The position numbers and the translations under genes are program-made. Shown here one piece after another: positions 9,565-18,321 of a DNA stretch of 64,000 nucleotides. The notes below the pieces were generated by a model that searched no databases, was not told the DNA's origin, and worked only from the letters and a program-made list of their open reading frames with translations. Numbering within the stretch: position 1 is the stretch's first letter; the number at the start of each line of letters is the position of its first letter. The DNA is from Opitutus sp. GAS368. Lineage in GTDB: Bacteria; Verrucomicrobiota; Verrucomicrobiia; Opitutales; Opitutaceae. The DNA lies in NCBI GenBank assembly GCA_945869845.1, contig CAMBRG010000003.1:1-64000 (forward strand), written 5' to 3'.

Positions 9565-9752
9565 TTCGCTTTCAAGCCGCAAAGTGCGCCTCACCCGACG
9601 ATGGGGCTAAAGTGGGCCAATCGTTTGCCCGGATTAATTTCATGAACTCACTCTTCATTGAAAATCCACCTGCCTCCGCATCTTCTTGTTCACAAAATAC
9701 GAGTAAAAACGCCGTTTAAGGCCTTTTAATTTTTCGAAACCACACGTTACCC

Positions 9753-11291
9753 ATGACCCTACAACACAAGCCGGGAACCACTTGGGACGACGTTTATCGT
9801 CGCGCCCGCCAAGCCGCTCCTGAGGCCTTTGAGGCCAACCGCATCGCCAACTTGATCGGCGGCGAGTGGAAGTTCGTCGGGGAAACCCGCCCGCACGCCT
9901 TGGCCATCGACGCCTCGTTGATTCCCGGCCCGCCCCGGATCGACAAGCCGACGGCCGTCTCGGCGGTCGAGGGGTCTGCGCGGCAGCATGCGAAATGGTC
10001 CAAGGTCCCGTTGGACGAGCGCCAGCGCCGCGTGCAGGCGGCTCTCGGGCTCCTCCGCGAGCACCGCGACACCCTCGCCCTTCTTCTGATGTGGGAGATC
10101 GGCAAACCCTGGCGCATCGCCTGCGCGGACGTGGACCGCTGCGTCGACGGGGTGGATTGGTATATCAAGGAAATCGAACGGCAGATGGAGGGGCGGACAC
10201 CGCTGACGGGTCCCGTTTCCAATATCGCCTCGTGGAATTACCCTCTGAGCGTGCTGGTCCACGCCGAACTAGCCCAATTGCTGGCGGGCAGCGCCGTCAT
10301 CGCCAAGACCCCTTCGCAAGGCGGCTTCCACGCTTTGACGCTGGCGCATGCCCTGATGGTGCGGGCGGGGTTGCCCGTGACGTTGCTTTCCGGCATCGGG
10401 GGCGACCTCAGCGACGCGCTCATCTCGTCTCCGCAGCTCGGCGCGCTGGCGTTCGTCGGCGGGCGCTCCAACGGCCGCAAAGCCGCGAGTACCTTGGCTG
10501 ATTTGCGTCGCCGGCACATCCTCGAGCAGGAGGGTCTCAACACCTGGGGCATTTGGAATTTCTCGCAGTGGCCGCTGCTCGCGGGCCATCTCAAGAAAGG
10601 TTTCGAATACGCCAAGCAGCGCTGCACCGCCTATCCGCGCTATGCCGTCCAACGCCGCCTCTTGCCCGACTTCCTCGCCACTTACCAGGAAGTCATCGCC
10701 TCCCTGAAGTTCGGGAATCCCTTTGCGGTGGCCGCGCCGGGCGACCCGTTGCCGGAGCTGGATTTCGGGCCGGTCATCTCACAGTCCAAGGCCACCGATC
10801 TCCGGGCCCGATACGAAGAAGCCATCGTGGCCGGCGGCATCCCCTTGATCCGGGGCGGCCTGGGAGTCGGTCGCTTCATCGCGGGTCAGGACCAGTCGGC
10901 CTACATCGCGCCGGCCTGCGTGCTTAATCCGCCGACGGGTTGGTCCTTCCATCATAGCGAACCTTTCGGACCGATCGACTCGATCGTCATCGTCGATACC
11001 GAATCCGAGCTCCTGTCAGCCATGAATGTCTCGAACGGTGCCTTGGTGGCTTCCATCGCGACCGACGACCCGGCTTTTGCGGCGCGGCTCCGGCCAGATG
11101 TCCAGTCGTTCAAGTTCGGCGTCAATGCTCCGCGGAGTCGTGGCGATCGCGAAGAAGTCTTCGGCGGCCGGGGCGCCTCATGGCGCGGCGCCTTCGTGGG
11201 CGGTGATCTGCTGATCTCGGCCTTCACCGACGGGGATCGGCCGCTCTGCGGCAACTTCCCCAACGGCTCGCTCTACCCCCCGAACACCTGA
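9753..11291 (+). CDS. Aldehyde dehydrogenase family protein
   Basis: A 512-residue NAD(P)-dependent aldehyde dehydrogenase fold protein, cytoplasmic. Family motifs: SNIASWNYPLSVLVHAELAQ (the usual PWN replaced by SWN), AVIAKTPSQGG (cofactor site, normally KP), LEQEGLNTWGI with the general-base Glu near 258, and KQRCTAYPRYAVQ with the nucleophilic Cys near 291. The C-terminal HSEPFGP and the FKFGVNAPRSRGDREEVFGG segment are also family-like. LEQEG for LELGG and the long C-terminal extension make it divergent, so the substrate cannot be named. It is convergent with the small membrane protein genes. Confidence 0.85.
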   Translation: MTLQHKPGTTWDDVYRRARQAAPEAFEANRIANLIGGEWKFVGETRPHALAIDASLIPGPPRIDKPTAVSAVEGSARQHAKWSKVPLDERQRRVQAALGLLREHRDTLALLLMWEIGKPWRIACADVDRCVDGVDWYIKEIERQMEGRTPLTGPVSNIASWNYPLSVLVHAELAQLLAGSAVIAKTPSQGGFHALTLAHALMVRAGLPVTLLSGIGGDLSDALISSPQLGALAFVGGRSNGRKAASTLADLRRRHILEQEGLNTWGIWNFSQWPLLAGHLKKGFEYAKQRCTAYPRYAVQRRLLPDFLATYQEVIASLKFGNPFAVAAPGDPLPELDFGPVISQSKATDLRARYEEAIVAGGIPLIRGGLGVGRFIAGQDQSAYIAPACVLNPPTGWSFHHSEPFGPIDSIVIVDTESELLSAMNVSNGALVASIATDDPAFAARLRPDVQSFKFGVNAPRSRGDREEVFGGRGASWRGAFVGGDLLISAFTDGDRPLCGNFPNGSLYPPNT

Positions 11292-11323
11292 CCAGCAGGT
11301 CCGGCGGGCGGAGCTCAGGCGGA

Positions 11324-11488
11324 TCATCTCCCTTTATCGGCGGCTTTTTTGTCAGCGGCGGCCTCGTCGCTGCTTGTCTTGGTTTCGCTAGTCTTGGCCA
11401 ACTTGCGGAAGGCGGCCATGGCGGAGTAGAAGGCGATGCCGAACAACACCATGATGAAGCCCGCGAAATAGAGAATCAGCTCATTCAT
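11324..11488 (-). CDS. Small single-pass membrane protein
   Basis: Predicted 54-residue protein beginning MNELILYFAGFIMVLFGIAF: one transmembrane helix and a charged Lys/Asp/Glu tail (SSDEAAADKKAADKGR). ATG 11488 is preferred over the longer frame start at 11557 because it overlaps the 3' end of the upstream small gene by 8 nt, as in an operon. Function unknown. Confidence 0.55.
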   Translation of the reverse strand: MNELILYFAGFIMVLFGIAFYSAMAAFRKLAKTSETKTSSDEAAADKKAADKGR

Positions 11489-11666
11489 TTTTGGAGGTTC
11501 CGATGAGTTTGAGGTAGATACCGAAACCGAGGATGGAAGGCACCCAGAGACCGACAAAAATAGCCTCCGTTTTGTGGCCGCCGAAAAAAGTGATTTCAGC
11601 GAAAATCAGGGACAAGAAAGCAGAGACGAAGAGTAGTTTGTCGGTGAGAGTGAACTTTGAGAACAT
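11481..11666 (-). CDS. Small two-helix membrane protein
   Basis: A 61-residue protein with two predicted transmembrane segments (LLFVSAFLSLIFAEITFFGG and TEAIFVGLWVPSILGFGIYL). Its 3' end overlaps the next small gene by 8 nt, so the two are probably co-translated. A dispersed repeat (R1) lies about 40 nt upstream of the start. I do not recognise a family. Confidence 0.55.
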   Translation of the reverse strand: MFSKFTLTDKLLFVSAFLSLIFAEITFFGGHKTEAIFVGLWVPSILGFGIYLKLIGTSKNE

Positions 11667-11704
11667 GGTGAGAGCGTGGGAGGTGTTGAGTGGGAGTTAT
11701 AGCT

Positions 11705-11750
11705 GATAGGAGACTGGACTTTTTGGGGATCGGATTCGGGAGGGGTTTTC
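11705..11750 (+). repeat. Dispersed G-rich repeat, copy R1
   Basis: First of eight copies whose consensus reads roughly ATAGGGGACTGGATTTTCAG then GGGGATCGGGTCCGGGAGGG plus T's. R1 is diverged (GACTGGACTTTTTGGGGATC). It lies upstream of the minus-strand small membrane gene, so it is inverted relative to that gene. Confidence 0.7.
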
Positions 11751-11797
11751 GTAGAGGCTGGATTTGTAAACTCTCGATCGGTTTTGAACCATTGCAA

Positions 11798-12721
11798 CTA
11801 GGACTCGCGTTCCTCGTTATCGAAAATTTCAGGCATTTTTTGGTATAGGTTGTGGACCGTAAGGATGAGTAGCCCAAACAAAACCGAACTTACGATTAAG
11901 ACGACGTTGACCAAACCCTCAGTCGAAAATGATAACCGGATTAAAATGGTTGAGACGATGAAACCAGAATTACGAATGACCGTGTGGAATCTCTTGGTAA
12001 GAAAAAAAGAGAAGAGGAGTAGAATTACATCCACCACAATCAAGATCGTGAAGAATTGATCGAAAAAGATACTGTTGATATTTTTGAAAGCTAACGGCGC
12101 GGAGGTAGCTGGAGAAAAATTATCGATGGACCACGTTACGAAGGTAAAAAGCGCTAAACCCAATAAGACCGGAATTAAAATGACGGCTAGACCCTTCTTA
12201 AATCTGATGAAGCGAGCTAAGTTGGCTGGCTGAGGCCAAACCTCAGATTTCACCGGCAGGGCTTGCTTTCCCTTTAAAACAAACAGGTAGAGAAGATAAA
12301 AAAGCACCAGTGATGCGATGAGGTCATAGGTGAATTGAAGGTCCCCGCTGATGTCGAACCAGTTGGACGTGATCTCGAGATTGCCCAAATCTTTAAACAG
12401 TCGGCGAATGATGATCAGGGTGATGATTTCATACTGTTTACTGATGTAGGTCGTGATCGACCTCGGAAGATAGTAAACGAGCATGTAGACCTCGTAAACG
12501 ATGATAAACGAAAACGGAGTATAGGTCGCTACGATGGGATTGCTCAACATTTTTGAGCCAGCTCCTAATGTAAAAACCCCGAAATCGGCTAAAACGATCA
12601 GGGAAAGATGTACGAGAAAACCAAGGATGGCGATCGCGAGGATGGACCGCTCTGCCCCCGCTCTCACCTTCGCGGAGAGAAACGTGTTATAAGCTCGATC
12701 GAGCAAAGAGGGAGCAGGCAC
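11798..12721 (-). CDS. Polytopic membrane protein of unknown function
   Basis: A 307-residue hydrophobic protein with about seven to eight predicted transmembrane helices, for example SILAIAILGFLVHLSLIVLA, SFIIVYEVYMLVYYLP, LIASLVLFYLLYLFVL, LAVILIPVLLGLALFTFVTW, FFTILIVVDVILLLFSFFL and LVNVVLIVSSVLFGLLILTV. The start is GTG 12721; no better start is obvious and the exact N-terminus is uncertain. Base composition is clearly more AT-rich than the neighbouring genes, which suggests transfer. No recognisable family or catalytic motif. It points the same way as the two small membrane genes but is separated from them by R1. Confidence 0.65.
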   Translation of the reverse strand: MPAPSLLDRAYNTFLSAKVRAGAERSILAIAILGFLVHLSLIVLADFGVFTLGAGSKMLSNPIVATYTPFSFIIVYEVYMLVYYLPRSITTYISKQYEIITLIIIRRLFKDLGNLEITSNWFDISGDLQFTYDLIASLVLFYLLYLFVLKGKQALPVKSEVWPQPANLARFIRFKKGLAVILIPVLLGLALFTFVTWSIDNFSPATSAPLAFKNINSIFFDQFFTILIVVDVILLLFSFFLTKRFHTVIRNSGFIVSTILIRLSFSTEGLVNVVLIVSSVLFGLLILTVHNLYQKMPEIFDNEERES

Positions 12722-12807
12722 GAAAGTACAAGACTCCGAAAGATTCGGCAGGTCAAATTAAGCGGCGGGATATCAAATCCTTTTCGAGGTTACGGCAAGG
12801 GGACTGA

Positions 12808-12857
12808 CTGATGGGGGGCTGGATTTTCAGGGGGATCGGGTCCAGGAGGGGGTTTCT
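12808..12857 (+). repeat. Dispersed G-rich repeat, copy R2
   Basis: Contains GGCTGGATTTTCAGGGGGAT then CGGGTCCAGGAGGGGGTTT. It sits upstream of the minus-strand membrane protein gene and downstream of the TBDR that ends at 12971. Confidence 0.85.
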
Positions 12858-12970
12858 GGACGGATTAAGCCGTTCGCGAGGTGCGCATCGTGAAGCTCGA
12901 GCGTGTCGAGCGAAGTGCAAACGACGAAAGGGCGGGGCGGACATCGCGCTCTACGGCCGGGCGGCGATCG

Positions 12971-15900
12971 TCACAGATCGAACGTCGTCGTGAAGATGAA
13001 CGTCCGCGGGTTGATGATGCGGAAGGTGTGGCCGACGCCGTTGGGATAGGCGCCCACCGCCTGCAGGTGCGCTTTCGATTCCTGGATGTTACGTACGTTG
13101 AGCTGGAAGCGGGCGCGCACTTTATCGTTGAAGAGGCGCGTGGTGTAGGTCGCGAAACCGTCGAAGTAGGCGTGCGCCCCGTCGTAGATCGGGCGGTCGG
13201 GATCGAGCTGGATGGCGCGGGTGATGTCGCCGTTGATCGGGACTCCGTAGTAGCCGATGGCGCCTTTGCTTTCCCAGCGCACGGCGCCGCCCAGGGTCAT
13301 GCGTTTGAGGTGGTTTTGCTCCGTGATACCGGCGAGGCGGTAACTGGTGTTGAGGTTGAAGCGCCACTCGCGGGTCTGCGGACGGGCCTTGCCTTCGGTC
13401 GCCTGCACGAGGGCGAGCGGGTTGATGACGTTGCCGATCAGGAAACCGCCGGCGGTCGTGGTGGTCGTGCCGCGCACGGCGGTGCCGTTGGGCTGATCGC
13501 CGGCGTAAATCGTGTCGAGCCACTTGGCGCCCGAGCGCGGATCGATGATACCTTCCCATACCGGCAGGCGCTGGCGGATCCAGGCGGGGATGTTGGGCGA
13601 GAGATTGGCGTCCTTGGAGAACTGCTGGGTGAGGTTGGCGCGCAGGGTCCAGTGGCTGTTGGGATTGTAGCTCAGCTCGAACTCCTTGCCGCTCGCGCTC
13701 ACATCGGAGGTCTCGGAGATGACGTTGGTGTTGAAAGTATTCAACTGGGCCGCAGTGAGCCCCATGATCGTCGCCACGGCGCTCTCGACTTGGGCGGGCG
13801 TGAAGCCGGGGTTGCCGGCGGTGGTCCAGTTGCGGGCCTGGCGCTGGAGGCTGATGGCGTCGGCGTTGCCGGCGAAATTCGCGAAGTCCAAGCGCAGCGT
13901 GCGCTGGGCGAAGATCGCGCTCTGGCCGGCGCGGGTGTTGACTTGGTTGGTGGTGTATTTGTTGGCGCGCAGGACGAACTTGTTGCCGAGGTTGATCGAG
14001 AAGCCGTAGTCCTTGCCCTCGGAGGAGGGGTTGGGGAGTTCGTTCAACAGGATGCTGATCGCGGGGGAGTCGGGCCGGAAGCTGTCGGACTTGTTGTAGT
14101 AGGCCGTCATGCCGCCGAGGAGTTGGGAAACGAAACCCGATGCGCCGCCGCTCGCGCGGGACCTTTCGATGAACGACCAGCCGCGAAACGGTTTCACGAC
14201 AATGCCCGAGGTTTTGGTATCGCCCGAGCGCAGCGCCCAATCGCCGACCCAGCCGTCCATCATGGCATAGTCGAACTCATAGCCATTGGCCTTGAGGAAG
14301 GAAGGGCGCTGGGCCTTGTTGCGGTTTTCATCCAAGCGATTGCCAAACGTGGCGACGATCCGGTCGTCGAGCAGGGTGCTCTGGATCATGCCGCCCCAGG
14401 TCTTGATCAAGTTGAGCACGGAAAAAGTGCCGGCGGAGCCCTCGGTGATGCCGGCGCGGCCGAGCGTGACTTGATCGGTGACCCAGGCGTTGGTGGCGGG
14501 GTTGAACCAACTGAAACCGTAGTTGCCGAGCTCGTAGCCGGTGGGCGCGTAGTCGATGTTTCCGCCCTGGTTGTCGCCGGCGTAGTAGTGATAGTAACCG
14601 CGCGTGGCGAGCGGGGCGACGCCGAAGACGGGATTGGGCGCGATGCCGCTGGAGCTCTGGTTGCCCTTGGGCCGGCCGGCGGGCGCGTAGATGGGATTGT
14701 CGGACGTCATCACATCGCGGAAGCGGTAGCGAAATTCCTTCGTCTTGCGCTCCTCATAATAGCCGAGGAACTGCTGGCGGCCGAGCCAGCGCGTCCACGT
14801 CTTGGAGCTGGTGAAGTCGGCGATGTAAACGCCCTGGCCGCGATAGCTGTCGCGCGTCATGGGCTGTTCCTGCGTCACGGGCTCGCCGGCGCCGATGTAG
14901 GGCCGGCCGAAATAGGGGTTGGGGCGGCCGTCGAGGAGCCGGGTGTTGGGATCGATGTAGAGGTAGTAGCTCGCGTTGCCGGCGGAGGCCTGGCCGATGA
15001 TGTTGCGGTTGACGCGGTCGGCGTCCTCGCGCTGCCAAGCGACTTGAAACGCGAGCTTGTGCCGCTCGGTGTTGAGCGCGAACTGCTCGAACTCGACCGT
15101 CGTGGTCTCGACCTGATCCTTGATGGAGTTGGGCGCGGCGAGGTTGATGCGGGAGTAGTCGTAGACGTCGCGGCTGGAGACGCCGGCGAGCGTAGAGAAG
15201 AGCGGCCGGCCGGTGCGCACGGGTTCGGCGACGGACTCGAGCAGGCGCAGTGCGCCTCCCACATTGTTCGGGCCGTCGAGGGCCGTGGCCGAGGGCAGGC
15301 GGCTGATTTGCCAGAGCTTGATGCCGTTGTCCAAAAACAGAATCGGCTGCGCGAAATTCTGGCCGGCGAGGCCGACGGGGAAGCCGCCGATGGGATTGTT
15401 GTTCGCGTCGTAGGTGATTTGGCGTGGCACGCCGCCGACCGTGGCGATCGACGCGACCGGATCCCATGTCGGGCTGCCCACGCTCTTCCAATACGTGATG
15501 GCGTCGCGCGGGGTCACGGAAGTCGCGCGCGTGCCGACGCCGTGGTAGGAATTGAAGGAGGCGCGGATCGAGGTGTCCTTGAACGGCTGGGCGCGGAGCA
15601 TGAAGTTGAAGCGCCGCGTCTCGAAGCCCGAGGGCTTCTGTTTATATTCATCGTGCTGGTAAACGGCGCTCACGCGCACCGCGACCTTGCCGCGCAGCAG
15701 CGGGCGGTTGAGATCGAGCGAACTGCGCCAGCCGCCGAGATCGTCGAAGCGCAGCTGGGCCTGGCTGTTGGCGCGCGAGAGATTGGCGGTCGAGGCGACG
15801 AGGTTCACCGTGCCGGAGCCCTCGCCGAGGCCGAAGATGCTGGAGTTGGGCCCGCGGCTGATTTCCACCGAGTCGATGGCGGTGGGGTCGACCGGGGCGC

Positions 15901-16471
15901 GGCCGCTGTTGGCGAAATTGTTGAGCGAGAGGTTGGCCGAACCGACGCCCCGGATGCGGTTCGCGCCCTGCGGATTGTTCTGAATCTGGTCGGTGACCAT
16001 GCCGTTGCGGTCCACCTCGAAGGACGTGTAGTTGCCCGTGCCCTCGGTATTGGCCTCGTAGGCGAAGATGTCGTTTATATCGAGCATCGCGAAATCCTGC
16101 ATCTGCGCCTTCGTGACGACGGAGATCGACGAGGCGAGGTCCTCGAGCTTCGTGTTGAGGCGGGTGCCGGACATGGTGTTGGTCGCGTAGTAGCCGTTGT
16201 TCGACTCACTCACCTCAAAGGGGGAGAGTTGGATCGTCCCGCTGCCTGCCGCCGGGGCGGCGAGTGACGCAGTGACGGCGGCCCGTGCCTTCGCCTCATC
16301 GGCTTGCATCGCGGACTGCTCGGCCGGATCGAGGCGGCCGTTTCGGTTGGTGTCGTATTTGGCGAGCTGCGCGGTGGTCGGAGGAGACGACACGGCCTGG
16401 GAGTGCAGCGGAGTGCAGACAACGGCCGTGAGCAGCGCGGCGGTGAGTAACTGGGGGATTTTTGCAGCCAT
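12971..16471 (-). CDS. TonB-dependent receptor with N-terminal EF-hand-like loop
   Basis: A 1166-residue outer-membrane receptor. The signal peptide begins MAAKIPQLLTAALLTAVVC. An EF-hand-like calcium loop, YDTNRNGRLDPAEQSAM, follows at about residues 38-54 and precedes the plug (LSPFEVSESNNGYYATNTMS, IRGVGSANLSLNNFANSG, VEISRGPNSSIFGLGEGSG). The barrel ends FIFTTTFDL. ATG 16471 is chosen because the signal peptide starts there; the frame is open to 16531. It lies downstream of a glycosidase stump and the oligogalacturonate lyase in a likely polysaccharide-utilisation block, so an oligosaccharide ligand is probable. The substrate is inferred from neighbours. Confidence 0.92.
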   Translation of the reverse strand: MAAKIPQLLTAALLTAVVCTPLHSQAVSSPPTTAQLAKYDTNRNGRLDPAEQSAMQADEAKARAAVTASLAAPAAGSGTIQLSPFEVSESNNGYYATNTMSGTRLNTKLEDLASSISVVTKAQMQDFAMLDINDIFAYEANTEGTGNYTSFEVDRNGMVTDQIQNNPQGANRIRGVGSANLSLNNFANSGRAPVDPTAIDSVEISRGPNSSIFGLGEGSGTVNLVASTANLSRANSQAQLRFDDLGGWRSSLDLNRPLLRGKVAVRVSAVYQHDEYKQKPSGFETRRFNFMLRAQPFKDTSIRASFNSYHGVGTRATSVTPRDAITYWKSVGSPTWDPVASIATVGGVPRQITYDANNNPIGGFPVGLAGQNFAQPILFLDNGIKLWQISRLPSATALDGPNNVGGALRLLESVAEPVRTGRPLFSTLAGVSSRDVYDYSRINLAAPNSIKDQVETTTVEFEQFALNTERHKLAFQVAWQREDADRVNRNIIGQASAGNASYYLYIDPNTRLLDGRPNPYFGRPYIGAGEPVTQEQPMTRDSYRGQGVYIADFTSSKTWTRWLGRQQFLGYYEERKTKEFRYRFRDVMTSDNPIYAPAGRPKGNQSSSGIAPNPVFGVAPLATRGYYHYYAGDNQGGNIDYAPTGYELGNYGFSWFNPATNAWVTDQVTLGRAGITEGSAGTFSVLNLIKTWGGMIQSTLLDDRIVATFGNRLDENRNKAQRPSFLKANGYEFDYAMMDGWVGDWALRSGDTKTSGIVVKPFRGWSFIERSRASGGASGFVSQLLGGMTAYYNKSDSFRPDSPAISILLNELPNPSSEGKDYGFSINLGNKFVLRANKYTTNQVNTRAGQSAIFAQRTLRLDFANFAGNADAISLQRQARNWTTAGNPGFTPAQVESAVATIMGLTAAQLNTFNTNVISETSDVSASGKEFELSYNPNSHWTLRANLTQQFSKDANLSPNIPAWIRQRLPVWEGIIDPRSGAKWLDTIYAGDQPNGTAVRGTTTTTAGGFLIGNVINPLALVQATEGKARPQTREWRFNLNTSYRLAGITEQNHLKRMTLGGAVRWESKGAIGYYGVPINGDITRAIQLDPDRPIYDGAHAYFDGFATYTTRLFNDKVRARFQLNVRNIQESKAHLQAVGAYPNGVGHTFRIINPRTFIFTTTFDL

Positions 16472-16515
16472 GGGTGTTGGGAGAAATGGGGTTGCGGGCA
16501 AAAGCGTCGGCCGGC

Positions 16516-16722
16516 TCAGCCAGGCTCGCACTCGAAATAGGAGCCGCAGGGGACTGGATTTTCAGGGGATCGGGTCCGGGAGGGATTTTCAGCGGGATCG
16601 CCGACGTGGAGCCGCCAGCCGGGCTTCAAGTTCAAGGTCTCGCGTGGCGCTGGTGGTTCGGCGGTCCAGGCCGGGCCGATGAGCAGGGTGGACAGGAAAA
16701 CCAGGCGGGACAGGCGATGCAT
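16516..16722 (-). pseudogene. N-terminal stump of a secreted glycosidase-like gene
   Basis: ATG 16722 starts 14 nt after the lyase stop, as in an operon. It encodes a signal peptide (MHRLSRLVFLSTLLIGPAWT) and RETLNLKPGWRLHVGDPA, which resembles the first residues of mature GH2-type beta-galactosidases. The similarity stops at about 16595, where the sequence runs into dispersed repeat R3. The remaining codons simply translate the repeat. The rest of the gene is missing, and the GH2 assignment is tentative. Confidence 0.5.
16549..16591 (+). repeat. Dispersed G-rich repeat, copy R3
   Basis: GGGGACTGGATTTTCAGGGG then ATCGGGTCCGGGAGGGATTT. It lies 78 nt upstream of the minus-strand TBDR start and exactly at the break of the glycosidase-like stump. 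Confidence 0.85.
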
Positions 16723-16735
16723 GAACAAGGGGGGA

Positions 16736-18025
16736 CTAGGGCTGGCGGGCGAGCTCGACGGCGTAAACGTGGGTCACGTGCTTGCCGCCGACCTGCGGAC
16801 TGTGGAAGTTGCCGCTGAAGATGATCCACTTCCCGTCGAGGGTAAAGGTGAGGTTGGGCTCGACGCCGGTGGTCTTGCTGTAGTTGTGCTTTGCCATGTT
16901 CACGAGGCGCTCGGATTTGAGGTAGCCGATGTCGATCAGGTCCTTTTTATCGCGGAAGGAGTTACCGCGCACCATCACGGGTTTGAACAGATAGATCCAC
17001 TGACCTTGCCCCGGCGGGTCGATCGTCTCGCCGTCGGGGCCCCGAGCGGCGACGCTGCCCGGGTAGCCGCCGTCGCCCGCAAAGAACTTGCCGTCGGGCG
17101 ACTCGTTAAAGTGCACCGACCACTCCTCGCGCTTGAGGTTATACCACGTGCGATGGCCGGTCTCGAGGTTGACGTTGGCCAGCCAGAACACGGTGCTGCG
17201 CGGGGTCTGCAGGTCATACCAGACCAGCTTGCCGTCGTGACTGAAGAACTCGTGGCCCTGAATCTCCATGTTCATCGTGCGCTCGTGGAGGAGGCGGGCG
17301 GGTTTGCCGTCGTCGGCCCGGACGGTCCAGGTGCGGTCGTTGAAGTGCCACGGGCCCTCATGGCAGAAGAGAATCTGCTGCGGGTCGGTGGGGGAGCATT
17401 GCAGATGATTGGTCCAGTCGTTTTCGCGGTGGATGACTTTAAATGCGCCGGTTTTGACATTGATGGTGAAGATTTGCTTCGGCGTGCCACGGGCCCAGTT
17501 CTCCTCGAGGGTGCCGCCCATGCCGTCAGCCGGCGGGGTGCGCGGGATGACCTTGCCCTCGGGATCTGGGCCGATGCCGACCAGCAGTGATTCGTCGCAG
17601 TTCAGCGCAAACTGGCCGCCGCTGGCTTGGGTCGGCAGTTTGACCACTTCGCGGATGGCTTTCGTGTCGAGGTGCACCGCCATCAGGACGCGGCGCTCGC
17701 GGTCGACATAATAGGCCTCGCGCGTGCGCCACGCCGTGGCGATCGGTCGGGCGTTGGGCAGTATGAGTTCGAGCTTCGGGGGCGAGACGCCCAGCGTGCT
17801 CATATCGACGGTGGCGATATCCTCGCCGGTGCGGATGACGATCTTGTCCCCTTCCGGCGTATAACCGCGCTGGTGAAAATAGAGCGATGTTCCGCCGGTG
17901 TCGGGCGACAACCGGATGATGCGGTGGCCGGTATCGGGGTCGATCCAGTCGGACGGCAATGCGGCGCGCACGACGGCGGGCAGGAGAAGCAGCACCGGAA
18001 GAATGAGGCGGGTGGGGGTTTTCAT
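16736..18025 (-). CDS. ogl: Oligogalacturonate lyase (PL22)
   Basis: Predicted lyase cleaving unsaturated oligogalacturonates from pectin. It has an N-terminal signal peptide (MKTPTRLILPVLLLLPAVVR) and then PSDWIDPDTGHRIIRLSPDT and SLYFHQRGYTPEGDKIVIRT, typical of the PL22 seven-bladed propeller. Further features are HLQCSPTDPQQILFCHEGPW, where the family has metal ligands, and HNYSKTTGVEPNLTFTLDGK near the C-terminus. ATG 18025 is preferred because the hydrophobic signal peptide begins there; ATG 18034 would add three residues. A signal peptide suggests periplasmic action, unlike the cytoplasmic enterobacterial enzyme. It points to pectin or related uronate use by this block. Confidence 0.85.
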   Translation of the reverse strand: MKTPTRLILPVLLLLPAVVRAALPSDWIDPDTGHRIIRLSPDTGGTSLYFHQRGYTPEGDKIVIRTGEDIATVDMSTLGVSPPKLELILPNARPIATAWRTREAYYVDRERRVLMAVHLDTKAIREVVKLPTQASGGQFALNCDESLLVGIGPDPEGKVIPRTPPADGMGGTLEENWARGTPKQIFTINVKTGAFKVIHRENDWTNHLQCSPTDPQQILFCHEGPWHFNDRTWTVRADDGKPARLLHERTMNMEIQGHEFFSHDGKLVWYDLQTPRSTVFWLANVNLETGHRTWYNLKREEWSVHFNESPDGKFFAGDGGYPGSVAARGPDGETIDPPGQGQWIYLFKPVMVRGNSFRDKKDLIDIGYLKSERLVNMAKHNYSKTTGVEPNLTFTLDGKWIIFSGNFHSPQVGGKHVTHVYAVELARQP

Positions 18026-18230
18026 GGGAGTCATTTATACGCCGCCACCCACCTGTTTCACCAAGGGGCGAAGCGGCACGCGGGGTCTAGGAGTGGGAGG
18101 GTGATGGGGCGAATTGGAGGGAGCCGTCTCTGAGGTTGGCGGCGGCACTCTTGCCCTGCCGGAGAATCACCACCTCGGCGCCCGCGAGCAGCACGGGACC
18201 GAAGGCGTGGGCAGCGGTGGCGCTCTTACT

Positions 18231-18278
18231 GTTAGGGGACTGGATTTTCAGGGGGATCGGATTCGAGAGGGGTTTTGC
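18231..18278 (+). repeat. Dispersed G-rich repeat, copy R4
   Basis: TTAGGGGACTGGATTTTCAG then GGGGATCGGATTCGAGAGGGG. It lies upstream of the minus-strand lyase gene, about 205 nt from its start. Nothing else is seen between the lyase start (18025) and the sulfatase stop (18322). Confidence 0.85.
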
Positions 18279-18321
18279 AGCTACCTTGGATGGTCTCATG
18301 TCGCGCACGTTGATTTTGTCT

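Noticed and set aside
12881-16267. 1128-residue plus-strand open frame opposite the TBDR
   Set aside because: It is antisense to a receptor with clear signal peptide, plug and barrel motifs. GC-rich codon bias removes stops on the other strand. The same applies to 42910-44601, 46104-47489 and 62372-63508.
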